Positions 8,782-19,272 of a stretch of DNA of 40,290 nucleotides are shown here, one piece after another. Position 1 is the first letter of the stretch; each line of letters opens with the position of its first letter. Below the pieces are notes generated by a model. The model was not told where the DNA came from. It did no database searches and saw only the letters and a list, made by a program, of their open reading frames with translations. This DNA is from Clostridiaceae bacterium (GTDB taxonomy: Bacteria > Bacillota > Clostridia > Saccharofermentanales > DTU023), in the NCBI GenBank assembly GCA_012841145.1, contig DUVH01000030.1, positions 1 through 40,290 of the forward strand, given 5' to 3'. The position numbers and the translations under genes were made by a program.

Positions 8782-10058
8782 AGGCTTACCTCCATTCTGG
8801 AATAGTGCGGCACTTCCTCGAAATATTGCGGATGGCTGCGTGCATGTTCTGCGCCGATCATCGAGTTGCCGACAATTTTCGTCCCTTCTTTAATGATCAG
8901 ATTCGGAGCGAATACGGTGATCCCGTCCTTGCAAAGCTTGTCATTGACAAAAAGATCGACGCCGTCTTTCTCGTCAGGAGTCGCCCGCACATTGCGTTCA
9001 ACCCTCGTATCCATCCCAACGATACAGCGCGTCAGAACGGCGCCGGATTCAACATAGGATCCGGGCATCAGGATTGAATCCGTGACAACAGCACCCTCCT
9101 CGACGACAACGTTATAGCTGACGATCGTACCGTGACATTCACCGAATATCTCCGAGCCGTCCGTAATTGCGGTGTTTTCGACTTTGGAATTTGGCCCGAA
9201 ATAATGTGAGGGCCGCTGAGGGTTCCTTGAGTAAATCGTCCAGCTTGTATCGCGAAGGTTGATCAGCGTCGGATCGTTCAGGAGATCCATGTTGCTCTCC
9301 CAAAGCGATGAAATCGTCCCCACGTCTTTCCAATATCCGTCGAAAGAGTACGTAAATACATCGTATCCGGCATCAATCATTCCGGGTATGACGTTGGCGC
9401 CGAAATCGTTTCTCGAATCCGGATTCGCCTCATCCAAGATGAGACTTTCTCTTAAAACTTTCCACGAGAAACAATAGATACCCATGGAAGCGAGATTGTT
9501 TTTCGGTTTGGCAGGTTTTTCCTCAAACTCTACTACCCGTCCGGTCTCATCCGTATTCATGATCCCGAAACGCGACGCCTCCTCCCACGGGACTTCAATG
9601 ACGGCGATCGTCGCCTCCGCTTCGTTTTGGATGTGCGATTCAACCATTTTGAGATAATCCATCTTATAAATGTGATCACCTGACAAAATGAGAACATACT
9701 TCGGATCATAGCTGTCGATAAACGGGATGTTCTGGTAAATCGCATTGGCTGTTCCCTTGTACCAATCATTTCCTACTTGGCTGAGATACGGTGGCAGGAT
9801 GTATGTCCCGCCGTTGTTGCGATCCAAGTCCCAAGAATGTCCGTTTCCGATGTAGGAGTTGAGTTCGAGCGGCTGGTATTGCGTCAAAACACCGACCGCC
9901 TCAATTCCTGAATTCGTGCAGTTGCTGAGCGGAAAGTCCATGATGCGGTATCGGCTTCCGAACGGGACTGCCGGCTTCGCGACTAACTCCGTCAACACAC
10001 CAAGTCTCGATCCCTGCCCGCCGGCTAGAATCATGGCGATGATTTCTTGCTTAGCCAT
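8778..10058 (-). CDS. glgC: Glucose-1-phosphate adenylyltransferase, catalytic subunit
   Basis: Makes ADP-glucose from ATP and glucose-1-phosphate, the committed step of glycogen synthesis; 426 aa. Seen: the nucleotide loop AGGQGSRLG near residue 12, [20 protein letters not shown] near residues 27-46, GTANAIYQN near residue 102, the catalytic/metal block [11 protein letters not shown] near residue 124, [13 protein letters not shown] near residue 154, FEEKP near residue 178, and a C-terminal beta-helix domain. All catalytic elements look intact, in contrast to GlgD next door. A purine-rich GGAAGAGG lies upstream of the ATG. It is separated from glgB by about 155 bp, which may hold an internal promoter, and is coupled to glgD by a stop-start overlap. 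Confidence 0.96.
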   Translation of the reverse strand: MAKQEIIAMILAGGQGSRLGVLTELVAKPAVPFGSRYRIMDFPLSNCTNSGIEAVGVLTQYQPLELNSYIGNGHSWDLDRNNGGTYILPPYLSQVGNDWYKGTANAIYQNIPFIDSYDPKYVLILSGDHIYKMDYLKMVESHIQNEAEATIAVIEVPWEEASRFGIMNTDETGRVVEFEEKPAKPKNNLASMGIYCFSWKVLRESLILDEANPDSRNDFGANVIPGMIDAGYDVFTYSFDGYWKDVGTISSLWESNMDLLNDPTLINLRDTSWTIYSRNPQRPSHYFGPNSKVENTAITDGSEIFGECHGTIVSYNVVVEEGAVVTDSILMPGSYVESGAVLTRCIVGMDTRVERNVRATPDEKDGVDLFVNDKLCKDGITVFAPNLIIKEGTKIVGNSMIGAEHARSHPQYFEEVPHYSRMEVSL

Positions 10059-10213
10059 CCATTAAACCTCTTCCTTTCTATTCTATGCGAATTCTCATCG
10101 TCCGCCACCTCATAGCGAGACGTTCAAAATCGCTTTTCATATGATTGCTTAACCTGTCATTCCGTCATCCGTGTCGTACCGTCCAACATGCGGAAAAACG
10201 AATGACATTTTTC

Positions 10214-12244
10214 CTATTTACTGTCTCCCTCGTATAACAAGTATAGCCCCGATAGAGGAGGGAGCGGCATGTCGATCACCGGGACAGGATTATGCGACGA
10301 CCATTTGCCGTTCGACATGGAGTGTGAAGCGCCTTCATGTTCGAGCGGTTTCGTCTTCGCATCACCCTGTGCGTTCGACGCATTCGCTACCGTCTCGTAT
10401 AGTCCGGGTTTGTCACCTCTTTTAGAAATTGCAGATGAGACCGTGTGGAACACAACGTGATCACCGTCGAGACCGCCGTATCCGCTTCCTCCGTATCGCG
10501 TCCTGTCGCTATTGAGGAGCAGTCTGTATTGCCCGCGCTTAGGGACGCGCACACGATACGATTCAAAAGACGCAGGCGTCATGTTGAGAATGACGACGAT
10601 CACTTCGCTCCCGTCCGCATTGATTCGAGCATAAGAAAAGACACTATTATCACGGTCGTCGGGATCTAACCATTTAAAGCCGTCCCATGAACGATCGAGC
10701 TCCCAAAACGATGTCCTAGCGCGATATAGGTGATTCAAATCGCGACAGAAATCCTGCATTTCCCTATGACGCGGGTATTGCAACATGAACCATTCGAGCT
10801 CCTCGTAGTATCGCCACTCGATAAAGGGAGCGAACTCGTTGCCCATAAAATTAAGCTTAGCTCCGGGATGCGACATCTGGTACATATAGCACGTTCTTAA
10901 CGACGCGAACTGGCGCCACTGATCGCCGGGCATCCGCCCCAGAAGCGATTTTTTGCCGTGCACGACTTCGTCATGCGAAAACGGCAGGATAAAATTCTCG
11001 CGAAATGCGTACATCATCGAAAAGGTGATCTTATCGTGGAATTGGCCGCGCGCATAATAGTCGGCTTCCATATAGGAAAGCGTATCGTTCATCCAGCCCA
11101 TATTCCACTTATGTGTAAAACCGAGTCCGCCCTCGCTGACAGGAGTCGTCACACCCGGGTACGGCGTCGACTCTTCCGCGGCTACGATACAATGCGGAAA
11201 GTGCTCGCGCACCATACTGTTCAACGCCTTGAGAAAATCGATCGCCTCGAGATGTTCGTACGTGCCCAAAACATTAGGCTCCGCGTCAGGACGACCGAAA
11301 TTCAAATAAATCATGCTGCTGACAGCATCGACGCGTATCCCGTCAAGGTGAAATTCATCGATCCAGAACCAGGCGCTTGATAAAAGAAACGACCGAACTT
11401 CCATCAACCCGTAGTTGAAGACGAGTGTTCCCCAGTCCTCATGTTCGCCGCGGCGCGGGTCGGGATCCTCGTAGAGCGGCTCGCCGGTGAATCGGGCAAG
11501 CCCGAAAGCATCACGCGGGAAATGTGAAGGCACCCAATCGAGAATGACACGGATACCTGCACGGTGCAGCGTATCGATCAAATACTTGAGATCGGCCGGT
11601 GTCCCGTAGCGCGACGTCGCCGCAAAATATCCCGTCACCTGATAGCCCCACGATGTATCGAACGGATACTCTGTCAAGGGCATGAACTCGACGGCGTTAT
11701 ATCCCATATCGACGAGGTAATCCGCAAGCTGTCGCGCGATGTCGCGATAACTGAACACATTGCCGTCTGCATGGCGACGCCAGCTCCCGAGATGGACTTC
11801 GTAAATATTCAGCGGTTCGGCGTTGCGCGCATCTTGACGGCGAGCCATATAATCGCCGTCTTCCCACGTATAGTCATTCTCGAAATTGTAGAGTATGGAG
11901 GCGGTACCGGGACGCGTTTCGGAGTGACGTGCGAACGGATCAGCCTTGAGCACGACTCGTCCGGAATTCGTTTTTATGGCGTACTTATAACGCTGCCATT
12001 CGCAAACGCCTGCGATGAAACCTTGCCAAATCCCCGTCGTTCCGTACGGTTTCAGATGGTGCGCGTTCGAGTCCCATCCGTTGAAGTCGCCGACGACACT
12101 GACAGCCTGTACCCTCGGAGCCCAAACGGCAAACCGATAACCCTGTTCGCCTTCCGGCGAGGTCGAGGGTCGTGCCCCAAGCATACGGTAGCTTTGGTAG
12201 TTCTTCCCCTGATTGAATAGCCACGCCTGATTCATCGCTGTCAT
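10214..12244 (-). CDS. glgB: 1,4-alpha-glucan branching enzyme (GH13)
   Basis: Introduces alpha-1,6 branches into glycogen; 676 aa. An N-terminal CBM48-like domain (FAVWAPRVQAVSVVGDFNGW near residues 38-57) precedes the GH13 barrel. Catalytic residues are present: nucleophile Asp306 in DGIRVDAVSSMIY, the Glu pair of AAEEST near residues 357-358, and His424-Asp425 in FSHDEVVHGK. The C-terminal beta domain is interrupted by a low-complexity stretch of about 50 residues (about residues 605-655, rich in Ser, Asn and His) before the final strand, which looks like a lineage-specific linker. Promoter-proximal gene of the leftward glycogen cluster. First ATG taken; an alternative Met lies three codons in. 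Confidence 0.95.
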   Translation of the reverse strand: MTAMNQAWLFNQGKNYQSYRMLGARPSTSPEGEQGYRFAVWAPRVQAVSVVGDFNGWDSNAHHLKPYGTTGIWQGFIAGVCEWQRYKYAIKTNSGRVVLKADPFARHSETRPGTASILYNFENDYTWEDGDYMARRQDARNAEPLNIYEVHLGSWRRHADGNVFSYRDIARQLADYLVDMGYNAVEFMPLTEYPFDTSWGYQVTGYFAATSRYGTPADLKYLIDTLHRAGIRVILDWVPSHFPRDAFGLARFTGEPLYEDPDPRRGEHEDWGTLVFNYGLMEVRSFLLSSAWFWIDEFHLDGIRVDAVSSMIYLNFGRPDAEPNVLGTYEHLEAIDFLKALNSMVREHFPHCIVAAEESTPYPGVTTPVSEGGLGFTHKWNMGWMNDTLSYMEADYYARGQFHDKITFSMMYAFRENFILPFSHDEVVHGKKSLLGRMPGDQWRQFASLRTCYMYQMSHPGAKLNFMGNEFAPFIEWRYYEELEWFMLQYPRHREMQDFCRDLNHLYRARTSFWELDRSWDGFKWLDPDDRDNSVFSYARINADGSEVIVVILNMTPASFESYRVRVPKRGQYRLLLNSDRTRYGGSGYGGLDGDHVVFHTVSSAISKRGDKPGLYETVANASNAQGDAKTKPLEHEGASHSMSNGKWSSHNPVPVIDMPLPPLSGLYLLYEGDSK

Positions 12245-12350
12245 ATCTTCCCGACCACCTGCTCATCCTTCTCTTCACGGTATATGAGCTCATGCTCACG
12301 TCGCCGCACGAAGCAGGAGTTAAACCAATTATACATGAGAGTAAGCCTTT

Positions 12351-14750
12351 TTACCGACTTAGACGAAGTTCTGCGACGGTAACACCGTCACCCCCTTCTC
12401 CGTCTCCTCCCAAACGAAAAGTTTTGACGCGCCGATCGCGCATCAAATAGTCGTGTGTCGCCTTACGCAGTGCCCCTGTCCCCTTTCCATGTACGATTCT
12501 CACAGGTGAAAGACCTGCCAAGACGGCATCATCGATAAATCGATCGATTTCTCCGATCGCTTCATCCACCCTCTTCCCCAACAGCATAAGCTCCGTCGAC
12601 GCGCGCATCACGATACCGGAGCGCAAGGCTGAGGACGTTTCCATTTTTTTCGGACGCTTATGACGTTGCGGTTCCTTTTGTCGCCTAACAGGTTTCAGCT
12701 CCGACACCGGAACGGTTACTTTGAAAGAACCGGACTCCAAGACAACCTGATCTTTTGCGTCGGGAAGCTCCCGCAAGATACCCGATACTCCGAGCGATCT
12801 CGCCTCGTAAAGCTCTCCGAGGTTGATCTTGTCGGGAGTGAAAGGGATCTCGGCGGCAGAATCGGCAGAGGAACGAACTCTGTATTTTTTCTCGATCGAT
12901 GCCAATCGACCGCGCGCCTTTGAGGCTACACGATGGTCGCCCGTTCCGGCCGATGCAGCCTCGCGTCGCATTTCTTCGAGCAGGAGGTCAACCTCTGATC
13001 GCGTCTCATCGAGCAGCGATGCCGCTTCCTCACGCGCATTCGCCAGAAGGCGTTCACGTTCATCCGCCAGAGCGTCTCTCTCTCTTTCGAGATCATCTCT
13101 TACCCGAACCGTTTCCCTGCGAAGGCGATCGACCTCCTCTTCCATGGCGCGGGCCTCCCGATGGCTCTGCTCAATCGCCGATACGAGATTCTCGAAACGC
13201 GTCCCCTCATCCGATATGAGAGCTCTCGCTTTATCAATGATCGCGCCGTCAAGCCCCAAGCGGCTCGAGATAGCGAAGGCGTTGCTCACACCGGGAACGC
13301 CGATCAGAAGTTTATAGGTCGGCTGAAGTGTCTCCGTATCGAACTCGCAGCACGCATTCTCGACGCCCTCTTCATTGAGAGCGTAACCTTTCAGTTCGCG
13401 ATAATGTGTCGTCGCGATCGTATGGCAGCCGGACAGGCGGAGATGATCGAGAATAGCGATCGCAAGCGCCGCCCCCTCGGAAGGATCCGTGCCTGCGCCC
13501 AGTTCATCGAGGAGGACGAGTACGCCTTCACCTGCCGTCTTCGTGATGCGAATGACTTCACGCATGTGAGAAGAGAATGTTGAGAGATTCTGCTCGATAC
13601 TCTGTTCGTCGCCGATATCGACCTCGATACTCTTAAACCACGAAATCTCCGATGGAAGAAGTGCGGGAATAAACAGACCGGCCATCGCCATCAGCGTCAA
13701 GAGACCGCACGTCTTGAGCGTTACCGTCTTGCCGCCCGTATTCGGCCCCGTGATGACGAGCGTTTTGAATGTTTTTCCAAGTTCAAAATCGATCGGCACA
13801 ACGCGATCTTTCGGTATAAGGGGATGTCTTGCTTTGCGTAAGACGATGACGCCCGAGTCATTCATCGCGGGCCTGACCGCATCCATCTCGAGAGCCATGC
13901 GCGCTTTCGCCATCGCGAAATCGAGCTCGGCCAAAACGGTCGTATTCGTAAGGAGAACCGCCGCCTGCGTCGAGACAATCGCAGACAACTCCTTCAGTAT
14001 TTTCATCACTTCGTGCTGTTCCGCGGCCTCAAGCTCGCGAATCTTATTGTTAAGCTCAACAACAGCCATCGGTTCGATAAACAGAGTATTGCCGCTCGCC
14101 GACGTGTCATGCACGAGTCCGCGAACAGCGGCTCTTCGATCGGATCGGACGGGAACGACATAGCGACCGCTACGCATGGTGATGAGATGTTCCTGAAGTG
14201 CCGAGGCATGTTTTGTCAATACTTTGTCGAGCTCTTTTTTGACGTCATCCTGTGCATCGCGCAGTCTGCGCCTGATCCTGTAGAGTTCTTCACTCGCGTG
14301 ATCAAAGAGTTCGTCTTCACCGGCTACGGATTGTTCCAAACGTCGCAAGAACCCCGGTAAGGGCTCCAGCATTCTCGCCTTTCGATGAATCGCCGAGTCG
14401 TCCGCAATGTCATCATCATGCGGATGATCGGAAACGGCATCGAGCATTCGATCGACAGCACGAAGAAAAGACGCGATTTTTAATAACTCTCCGCACTCGA
14501 GTGTCGCTCCGGCGGACGCCTGCCTGACGATCGGGCGAATGTCATCGATACCGCCAAACGGCAAGTCACCCCATTTGACTAATCGTTTAAAAGCATCTTC
14601 CGTCTCGCCCTGCCCATCAAGCGAAGATGAAAGCGACGATGCAGGCAGCAGCTCACGACAGAGCATGCGACCGATCGACGTGCGCGCCTGTTGGGCAAGC
14701 AATTCGATGATCACGTTATATTCGAGTTTTTCCAGAGATTTGCCTGCCAT
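12351..14750 (-). CDS. mutS2: Endonuclease MutS2
   Basis: Recombination-suppressing or ribosome-rescue MutS-family ATPase, 799 aa (family usually about 780-790). The reading frame stays open upstream to 15023, but the start was set at ATG 14750 because the protein then begins with the family's LEYNVIIELLA block and the gene starts 4 bases after the pgsA stop. Seen: Walker A TGPNTGGKT (near residue 333), Walker B LVLLDELGAGTDPSEGAA (near residue 413), a long charged coiled coil (about residues 510-610), a KOW-like/SH3 region, and a C-terminal Smr domain with VHGKGTGALR. No mismatch-binding domain is present, as expected for MutS2. Probably co-transcribed with pgsA. Confidence 0.94.
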   Translation of the reverse strand: MAGKSLEKLEYNVIIELLAQQARTSIGRMLCRELLPASSLSSSLDGQGETEDAFKRLVKWGDLPFGGIDDIRPIVRQASAGATLECGELLKIASFLRAVDRMLDAVSDHPHDDDIADDSAIHRKARMLEPLPGFLRRLEQSVAGEDELFDHASEELYRIRRRLRDAQDDVKKELDKVLTKHASALQEHLITMRSGRYVVPVRSDRRAAVRGLVHDTSASGNTLFIEPMAVVELNNKIRELEAAEQHEVMKILKELSAIVSTQAAVLLTNTTVLAELDFAMAKARMALEMDAVRPAMNDSGVIVLRKARHPLIPKDRVVPIDFELGKTFKTLVITGPNTGGKTVTLKTCGLLTLMAMAGLFIPALLPSEISWFKSIEVDIGDEQSIEQNLSTFSSHMREVIRITKTAGEGVLVLLDELGAGTDPSEGAALAIAILDHLRLSGCHTIATTHYRELKGYALNEEGVENACCEFDTETLQPTYKLLIGVPGVSNAFAISSRLGLDGAIIDKARALISDEGTRFENLVSAIEQSHREARAMEEEVDRLRRETVRVRDDLERERDALADERERLLANAREEAASLLDETRSEVDLLLEEMRREAASAGTGDHRVASKARGRLASIEKKYRVRSSADSAAEIPFTPDKINLGELYEARSLGVSGILRELPDAKDQVVLESGSFKVTVPVSELKPVRRQKEPQRHKRPKKMETSSALRSGIVMRASTELMLLGKRVDEAIGEIDRFIDDAVLAGLSPVRIVHGKGTGALRKATHDYLMRDRRVKTFRLGGDGEGGDGVTVAELRLSR

Positions 14751-14754
14751 ACGC

Positions 14755-15447
14755 CTACTGCCGATCGCGATCGTTTGCAGCGCGCAGCGCACGGATATGA
14801 GTGACCGCGTAGTGGACCGTCGCGGAAATAGAGCACAATACCGGCAAAATAAAAATGACATCTTTAATCCACGCCTTCTCCATCGGGACGAGGTAGATAA
14901 TACCCACAGCGAGGACGAAAAGGAAAGTTGAAAACTTACCCAAGATATCGGAGTACACGACGACCTGATGCTTTGTAAGAAGGACAGTGCTCGCAAACAG
15001 CATAAACGTTTCACGCAGCACATAGAACAGGGGCACCCACAGCGGGACGAGTCCTATGGAGAAAAGCATGATGACAGTCACGACCTGAAAAACTTTGTCG
15101 ACGAAAGGATCGAACAGCTTTCCGAATTCAGTAATCATATTGAATCGGCGCGCAATAAAACCGTCAAGAATATCAGTCAGCCAGATACCTGCAAAGATAA
15201 GCACCGTGACGAGACGCTTTTCCGGCCAATGCGTAATAAGAATCGCAAGCGGCACAACGGCCAATAATCTGATGATTGTCAGAACATTCGGAATATTAAG
15301 AATAAATCGAACGCCTGCGCCTGAGCCCGTACGCGGCTTCCCCGCGATGTCCGATTTGTCACCGGTATCGCCTTGAACATCTGATGTAGTTGAATTTGCC
15401 TCGAGGGCAGCTTTTTGATCGAGTTGTGATCCGTTCGATGTGTTCAT
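14755..15447 (-). CDS. pgsA: CDP-diacylglycerol--glycerol-3-phosphate 3-phosphatidyltransferase
   Basis: Integral membrane enzyme of phosphatidylglycerol synthesis, 230 aa. The complete CDP-alcohol phosphotransferase signature D-x2-D-G-x2-A-R-x8-G-x3-D-x3-D is visible (DILDGFIAR followed by GKLFDPFVDK, near residues 92-118). About six hydrophobic segments follow the NIPNVLTIIRLL entry helix. An N-terminal stretch of about 45 residues, polar and low-complexity, precedes the usual start of the family. No better internal ATG is seen, so it is kept but could be partly spurious. The stop lies 4 bases before the mutS2 start, implying one transcript; dnaE ends 108 bases upstream. Confidence 0.92.
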   Translation of the reverse strand: MNTSNGSQLDQKAALEANSTTSDVQGDTGDKSDIAGKPRTGSGAGVRFILNIPNVLTIIRLLAVVPLAILITHWPEKRLVTVLIFAGIWLTDILDGFIARRFNMITEFGKLFDPFVDKVFQVVTVIMLFSIGLVPLWVPLFYVLRETFMLFASTVLLTKHQVVVYSDILGKFSTFLFVLAVGIIYLVPMEKAWIKDVIFILPVLCSISATVHYAVTHIRALRAANDRDRQ

Positions 15448-15555
15448 CCAGAAACGCCACTTTCAAAAAACATTTTATGATCCGACAAGCGTGCCGTCTT
15501 TATCAACAAGCGCACTGTTTGTTATCCCTTATAATATATCACCCTCATGTAAATT

Positions 15556-18500
15556 TCAGATTAAACCGAAATTTTCGGCTCCGAATCTTTCCATGAGCAA
15601 CATTGACGTTTCATGCGTCCACTCCACGCGCAGATCATCTTCGGCAGGAAGCAGAGACGCGCTCTTCTCTTCGAAAATCCTAATGGGTATTTCCCCTGAA
15701 AAGTATTGAACGGCAGAGCGCAAAGCGAGCAACTCATCTCCTGACTCACCGCTCACCCGAAAGACAATTTGTTTCGGCTTAAATTCGTAAGGATCCGTCA
15801 GTCCCCGATGGTCAGAACGCGTGCCGGCGCCGGTGTCGGAGCGGCGATTCGGACGGCGCTCACGTCTCTCCTGTTGACGTGAGTAGCCGTTACGGTTATT
15901 GGAGCGACCGTATCCGCGCCCCTTTCCCCTGCTGTGTCTCTCCACATAACCGGCTTTCTTAAACTCTTCCGGCAATTCACGCATGTCGCTTGTCAGAGGC
16001 GCAATCATTTCCGCAAGAAGTTTTGGCTCTTCATCGCGCATATCGACAGTTCCGGAAATGACAAGTACACTGCGATCGTCAAAAAGATGGTGGTATTTCT
16101 CGAACACTTTCGGGAAAACGACAACTTCCCACTGACCACCTTCATCCTCCAAGACGACAAACGCCATCCGTTCATTTTTATTCTTTGTAAAATGATCGCG
16201 ACGACTCGCCACCAGCCCCGCCATGATCAGGCAATCGCCGGCACGTATGTTCACGGCCGGTCGTTCACTGCCTTCCTCAAAAACATGCGATTCATCGTCG
16301 ACATCGTCTTGCCTCAGCTCGTCGCTGGTGACGAGCGGAAGCGCTTCAAGCGCCGCTTGATACGAGCCGAGGGGGTGTCCCGTCACGTAAAGTCCTGTCA
16401 TCTCTTTTTCCATGGCGAGCTTCTCAAGCAAAGGGAAGTCGGGGACATTCGGATATTCGGGCTCGTCAGGTCGGGCGAAGGATTTGTCCGTCGCTAGTTC
16501 GAAGAACGACATCTGCCCTTCCATCGTGTTTCGTTTCGCAGCCAATACGCTGTCGGTGAACGGATCAATCACGGCAATCATCTTCGAGCGCGTGATGCCG
16601 AAAGCGTCACATGCCGAGGAGCGAACGAGACTTTCCATCATCTTTTTATTCATCACCGAATCGGACATCCGCCTCAGAAAATCACCGAATGTCTTGAACG
16701 GCCCGTTCATCTCTCTCTCCGCGACAAGCGCCTCGATCGCTTCGCGTCCGACATTCTTGACTGCACCGAGCCCGAAACGGATGGCATCACCTTCAGGCGC
16801 AAAGCGGGCGACGCTCTTATTGATATCGGGAGGCAGGACGCGAATGCCCATCGCCGCCGCCGTACCGACATACCGCCCGGCCTTGGTCAAATCCCCGAGG
16901 TATGAATTCAACATCGCCGCCATGAACTCGACAGGATAATAATACTTGCACCATGCCGTGTAATACGCGACGGCGGCGTAGGGGGCCGCATGCGCCTTGT
17001 TGAAGGCGTAGCCGGCAAACGCTCTGATGTCCTCAAACAACTTGGTGGCGACTTTCCGCGACACGCCGTTGGCGAGTGCGCCCGGCACGACCGCGCCTTT
17101 TTCATCGACGCCGCCCTCGATAAAGAGAGTCCGCAGGCTCTGCAAGAGCTCCTCGTTCTTTTTGCCCATCGCACGGCGGACATTGTCGGCCTGCCCCATT
17201 GAGAAACCTGCAACCGCACGTACAGTGCGCATGACCTGTTCCTGATAGACCATGACGCCGTACGTCACTTCAAGAATCGGTTTCAATAGCGGTGTGTCGT
17301 ATTTAATCTTGCTGGGATCGTGACGTGCCTCGACATAGCGAGGAATCTGGTCCATAGGCCCCGGACGGAAAAGTGAGATGCCGGCGATAATGTCCTCAAA
17401 TGTCTCCGGCTTTAAGTCGCGCATAAACTGCGTCATGCCGCCGCCCTCCAGCTGGAACACGGCGTCCGTATCGCCGCGACTGATCATCTCATAGACATTC
17501 GGGTCGTCAAATACCATCGAGTCGAAATCAATGCCTTTCCCCGTCTTCTCCTCGACGAGCCGTGACGTCTCCTGCAAGACGGTCAATGTGCGAAGTCCGA
17601 GGAAGTCGAATTTCAGAAGGCCGACATCCTCAATATCGTCTTTCGTAAACTGAACGACAATCGATTCATCATTACGTGCGAGCGGCGCTATTTCGCATAC
17701 GGGTTTTCCGGCAATGATAACGCCTGCCGCATGCGTCGAAGCGTGACGAGGCATGCCCTCGAAACGTTTGGCGAGATCGATCACGCGCTTTGTCACGGGA
17801 TCGTCATCGTAGAGTTTCTTCAAATCGGGGTTTAAACCGAGCGCTTTGTCGATCGTCATTTTCAGCTGATTCGGCACCATTTTTGCGATGCGATCCGTAT
17901 CCGCGTAGGAAAGGTCGAGAGCGCGCCCGACATCGCGAATGACGGCGCGAGCGGCCAAGGTACCGAATGTGATGACTTGACAGACGTGATCGGCGCCGTA
18001 TTTGTTCGTGACGTAGTCGATGACTTCTCCGCGCCGCTCATAACAGAAATCGACGTCGAAGTCAGGCATACTGACGCGCTCTACGTTAAGAAACCGCTCG
18101 AAGAGCAAGCCGTATTGCAGAGGGTCGATGTCAGTGATGAAAAGTGTATAGGCGACGAGTGACGCGGCACCTGAACCTCGCCCGGGGCCGACCATAATAC
18201 CCTGCTCACGAGCATATCGGATGAAATCCCAGACGATCAGGTAGTAATCGGTATACCCCATGCTGTTGATAACATCGAGTTCGTAATCGATGCGGCCGAG
18301 ATAATCTTCGCGCGGTATCCCGGTCTTCCTCGCCTCCATGCGCCGATCGAGGCCCTCCATGCAGAGCCGCCGCAGCATGTCGACCGACGTCTCTCCCGCC
18401 TCCGTTTCAAAATGCGGCAAGGAGAGTTTTCCGAATTCAAGCTCGACCTGACAGCGTTCCGCGATTAAGGACGTGTTTGTCAGCGCCTCCGGGGTCGAAG

Positions 18501-19263
18501 CAAACATCTCCGCCATTTCCTCCGGAGAGCGCACATACAGCGTGTCCGTGTCCATTTTCATGCGGTCCGGCGAATTCAGCGTCTTGCCGGTCTGCATACA
18601 CAACAGGACTTCGTGCGCAAAGGCGTCTTCTTTATTGAGGTAATGACAGTCGTTCGTGGCGACGAGCGGAATGCCCGTCTCACGGCTGATCTTGATCAAT
18701 TCCTGATTGACGACGGCCTGCTCAGGAATACCGTTCGCCTGAATCTCAAGAAAATAATTGTCGGCTCCGAAGAGGTCGCGATGTTCCAGCGCAACTTCAA
18801 CGGCTCTTTCGCGCTGTCCGTCAAGTATGAGGCGCGGCACTTCACCCGACAGACACGCCGAAAGCGCGATCAGTCCGCCTTGGTGTTGTTTCAAAAGCTC
18901 TTTATCGACACGCGGACGGTAATAGAACCCGTCGACAAAGCCAGCGGACACGAGCTTGATGAGATTGTGATAGCCCTCGTTGTTTTCGGCGAGAAGAATG
19001 AGATGGGACGGCTCACGATCGACCGCCCCCTCCTTTTCCGTATGACTTCGAGGCGCCACGTAGACTTCACATCCGATGATCGGATGTATACCGTTCGCCT
19101 TCATCGTTCTATAGAAATCGAGGATTCCGTACATCACACCGTGATCGGTGATCGCGCACGCGTTCATCCCCATCTCCTTCAAGCGTTGAGGGAGTTCTTT
19201 GATGCGGATGGCTCCATCCAGCAGGCTGTATTCAGTGTGAAGGTGTAAGTGCGTAAACGCCAT
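15556..19263 (-). CDS. dnaE: DNA polymerase III alpha subunit
   Basis: Replicative DNA polymerase of the DnaE (not PolC) class, 1235 aa. An N-terminal PHP domain (HLHLHTEYSLLDG at the start, ITDHGVMYG near residue 38) has its metal-binding His/Asp residues intact. The palm carries PDFDVDFCYERRGEVI near residue 395 with the catalytic Asp pair, and GPGRGSGAASLVAY near residue 356. Fingers, the (HhH)2 region and an OB fold follow. Oddity: between the OB fold and the C-terminal domain lies an Arg/Gly-rich low-complexity linker (residues about 1109-1154, genome 15802-15939). The start is 9 bases after the phosphoglucomutase stop, so both are on one transcript. No 3'-5' exonuclease domain is present, normal for DnaE. 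Confidence 0.96.
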   Translation of the reverse strand: MAFTHLHLHTEYSLLDGAIRIKELPQRLKEMGMNACAITDHGVMYGILDFYRTMKANGIHPIIGCEVYVAPRSHTEKEGAVDREPSHLILLAENNEGYHNLIKLVSAGFVDGFYYRPRVDKELLKQHQGGLIALSACLSGEVPRLILDGQRERAVEVALEHRDLFGADNYFLEIQANGIPEQAVVNQELIKISRETGIPLVATNDCHYLNKEDAFAHEVLLCMQTGKTLNSPDRMKMDTDTLYVRSPEEMAEMFASTPEALTNTSLIAERCQVELEFGKLSLPHFETEAGETSVDMLRRLCMEGLDRRMEARKTGIPREDYLGRIDYELDVINSMGYTDYYLIVWDFIRYAREQGIMVGPGRGSGAASLVAYTLFITDIDPLQYGLLFERFLNVERVSMPDFDVDFCYERRGEVIDYVTNKYGADHVCQVITFGTLAARAVIRDVGRALDLSYADTDRIAKMVPNQLKMTIDKALGLNPDLKKLYDDDPVTKRVIDLAKRFEGMPRHASTHAAGVIIAGKPVCEIAPLARNDESIVVQFTKDDIEDVGLLKFDFLGLRTLTVLQETSRLVEEKTGKGIDFDSMVFDDPNVYEMISRGDTDAVFQLEGGGMTQFMRDLKPETFEDIIAGISLFRPGPMDQIPRYVEARHDPSKIKYDTPLLKPILEVTYGVMVYQEQVMRTVRAVAGFSMGQADNVRRAMGKKNEELLQSLRTLFIEGGVDEKGAVVPGALANGVSRKVATKLFEDIRAFAGYAFNKAHAAPYAAVAYYTAWCKYYYPVEFMAAMLNSYLGDLTKAGRYVGTAAAMGIRVLPPDINKSVARFAPEGDAIRFGLGAVKNVGREAIEALVAEREMNGPFKTFGDFLRRMSDSVMNKKMMESLVRSSACDAFGITRSKMIAVIDPFTDSVLAAKRNTMEGQMSFFELATDKSFARPDEPEYPNVPDFPLLEKLAMEKEMTGLYVTGHPLGSYQAALEALPLVTSDELRQDDVDDESHVFEEGSERPAVNIRAGDCLIMAGLVASRRDHFTKNKNERMAFVVLEDEGGQWEVVVFPKVFEKYHHLFDDRSVLVISGTVDMRDEEPKLLAEMIAPLTSDMRELPEEFKKAGYVERHSRGKGRGYGRSNNRNGYSRQQERRERRPNRRSDTGAGTRSDHRGLTDPYEFKPKQIVFRVSGESGDELLALRSAVQYFSGEIPIRIFEEKSASLLPAEDDLRVEWTHETSMLLMERFGAENFGLI

Positions 19264-19272
19264 ATGCAGTTA

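Noticed and set aside
7636-8805. A 389-codon open frame on the + strand opposite glgD
   Set aside because: It is antisense to the whole of glgD, whose product is clearly recognisable. Its translation is rich in His, Arg and Asp without domain features, and no ribosome binding site was seen.
14751-15023. N-terminal extension of the MutS2 frame
   Set aside because: It overlaps pgsA in another frame, is Ser/Arg/Cys-rich and unlike MutS2; the family start fits ATG 14750.
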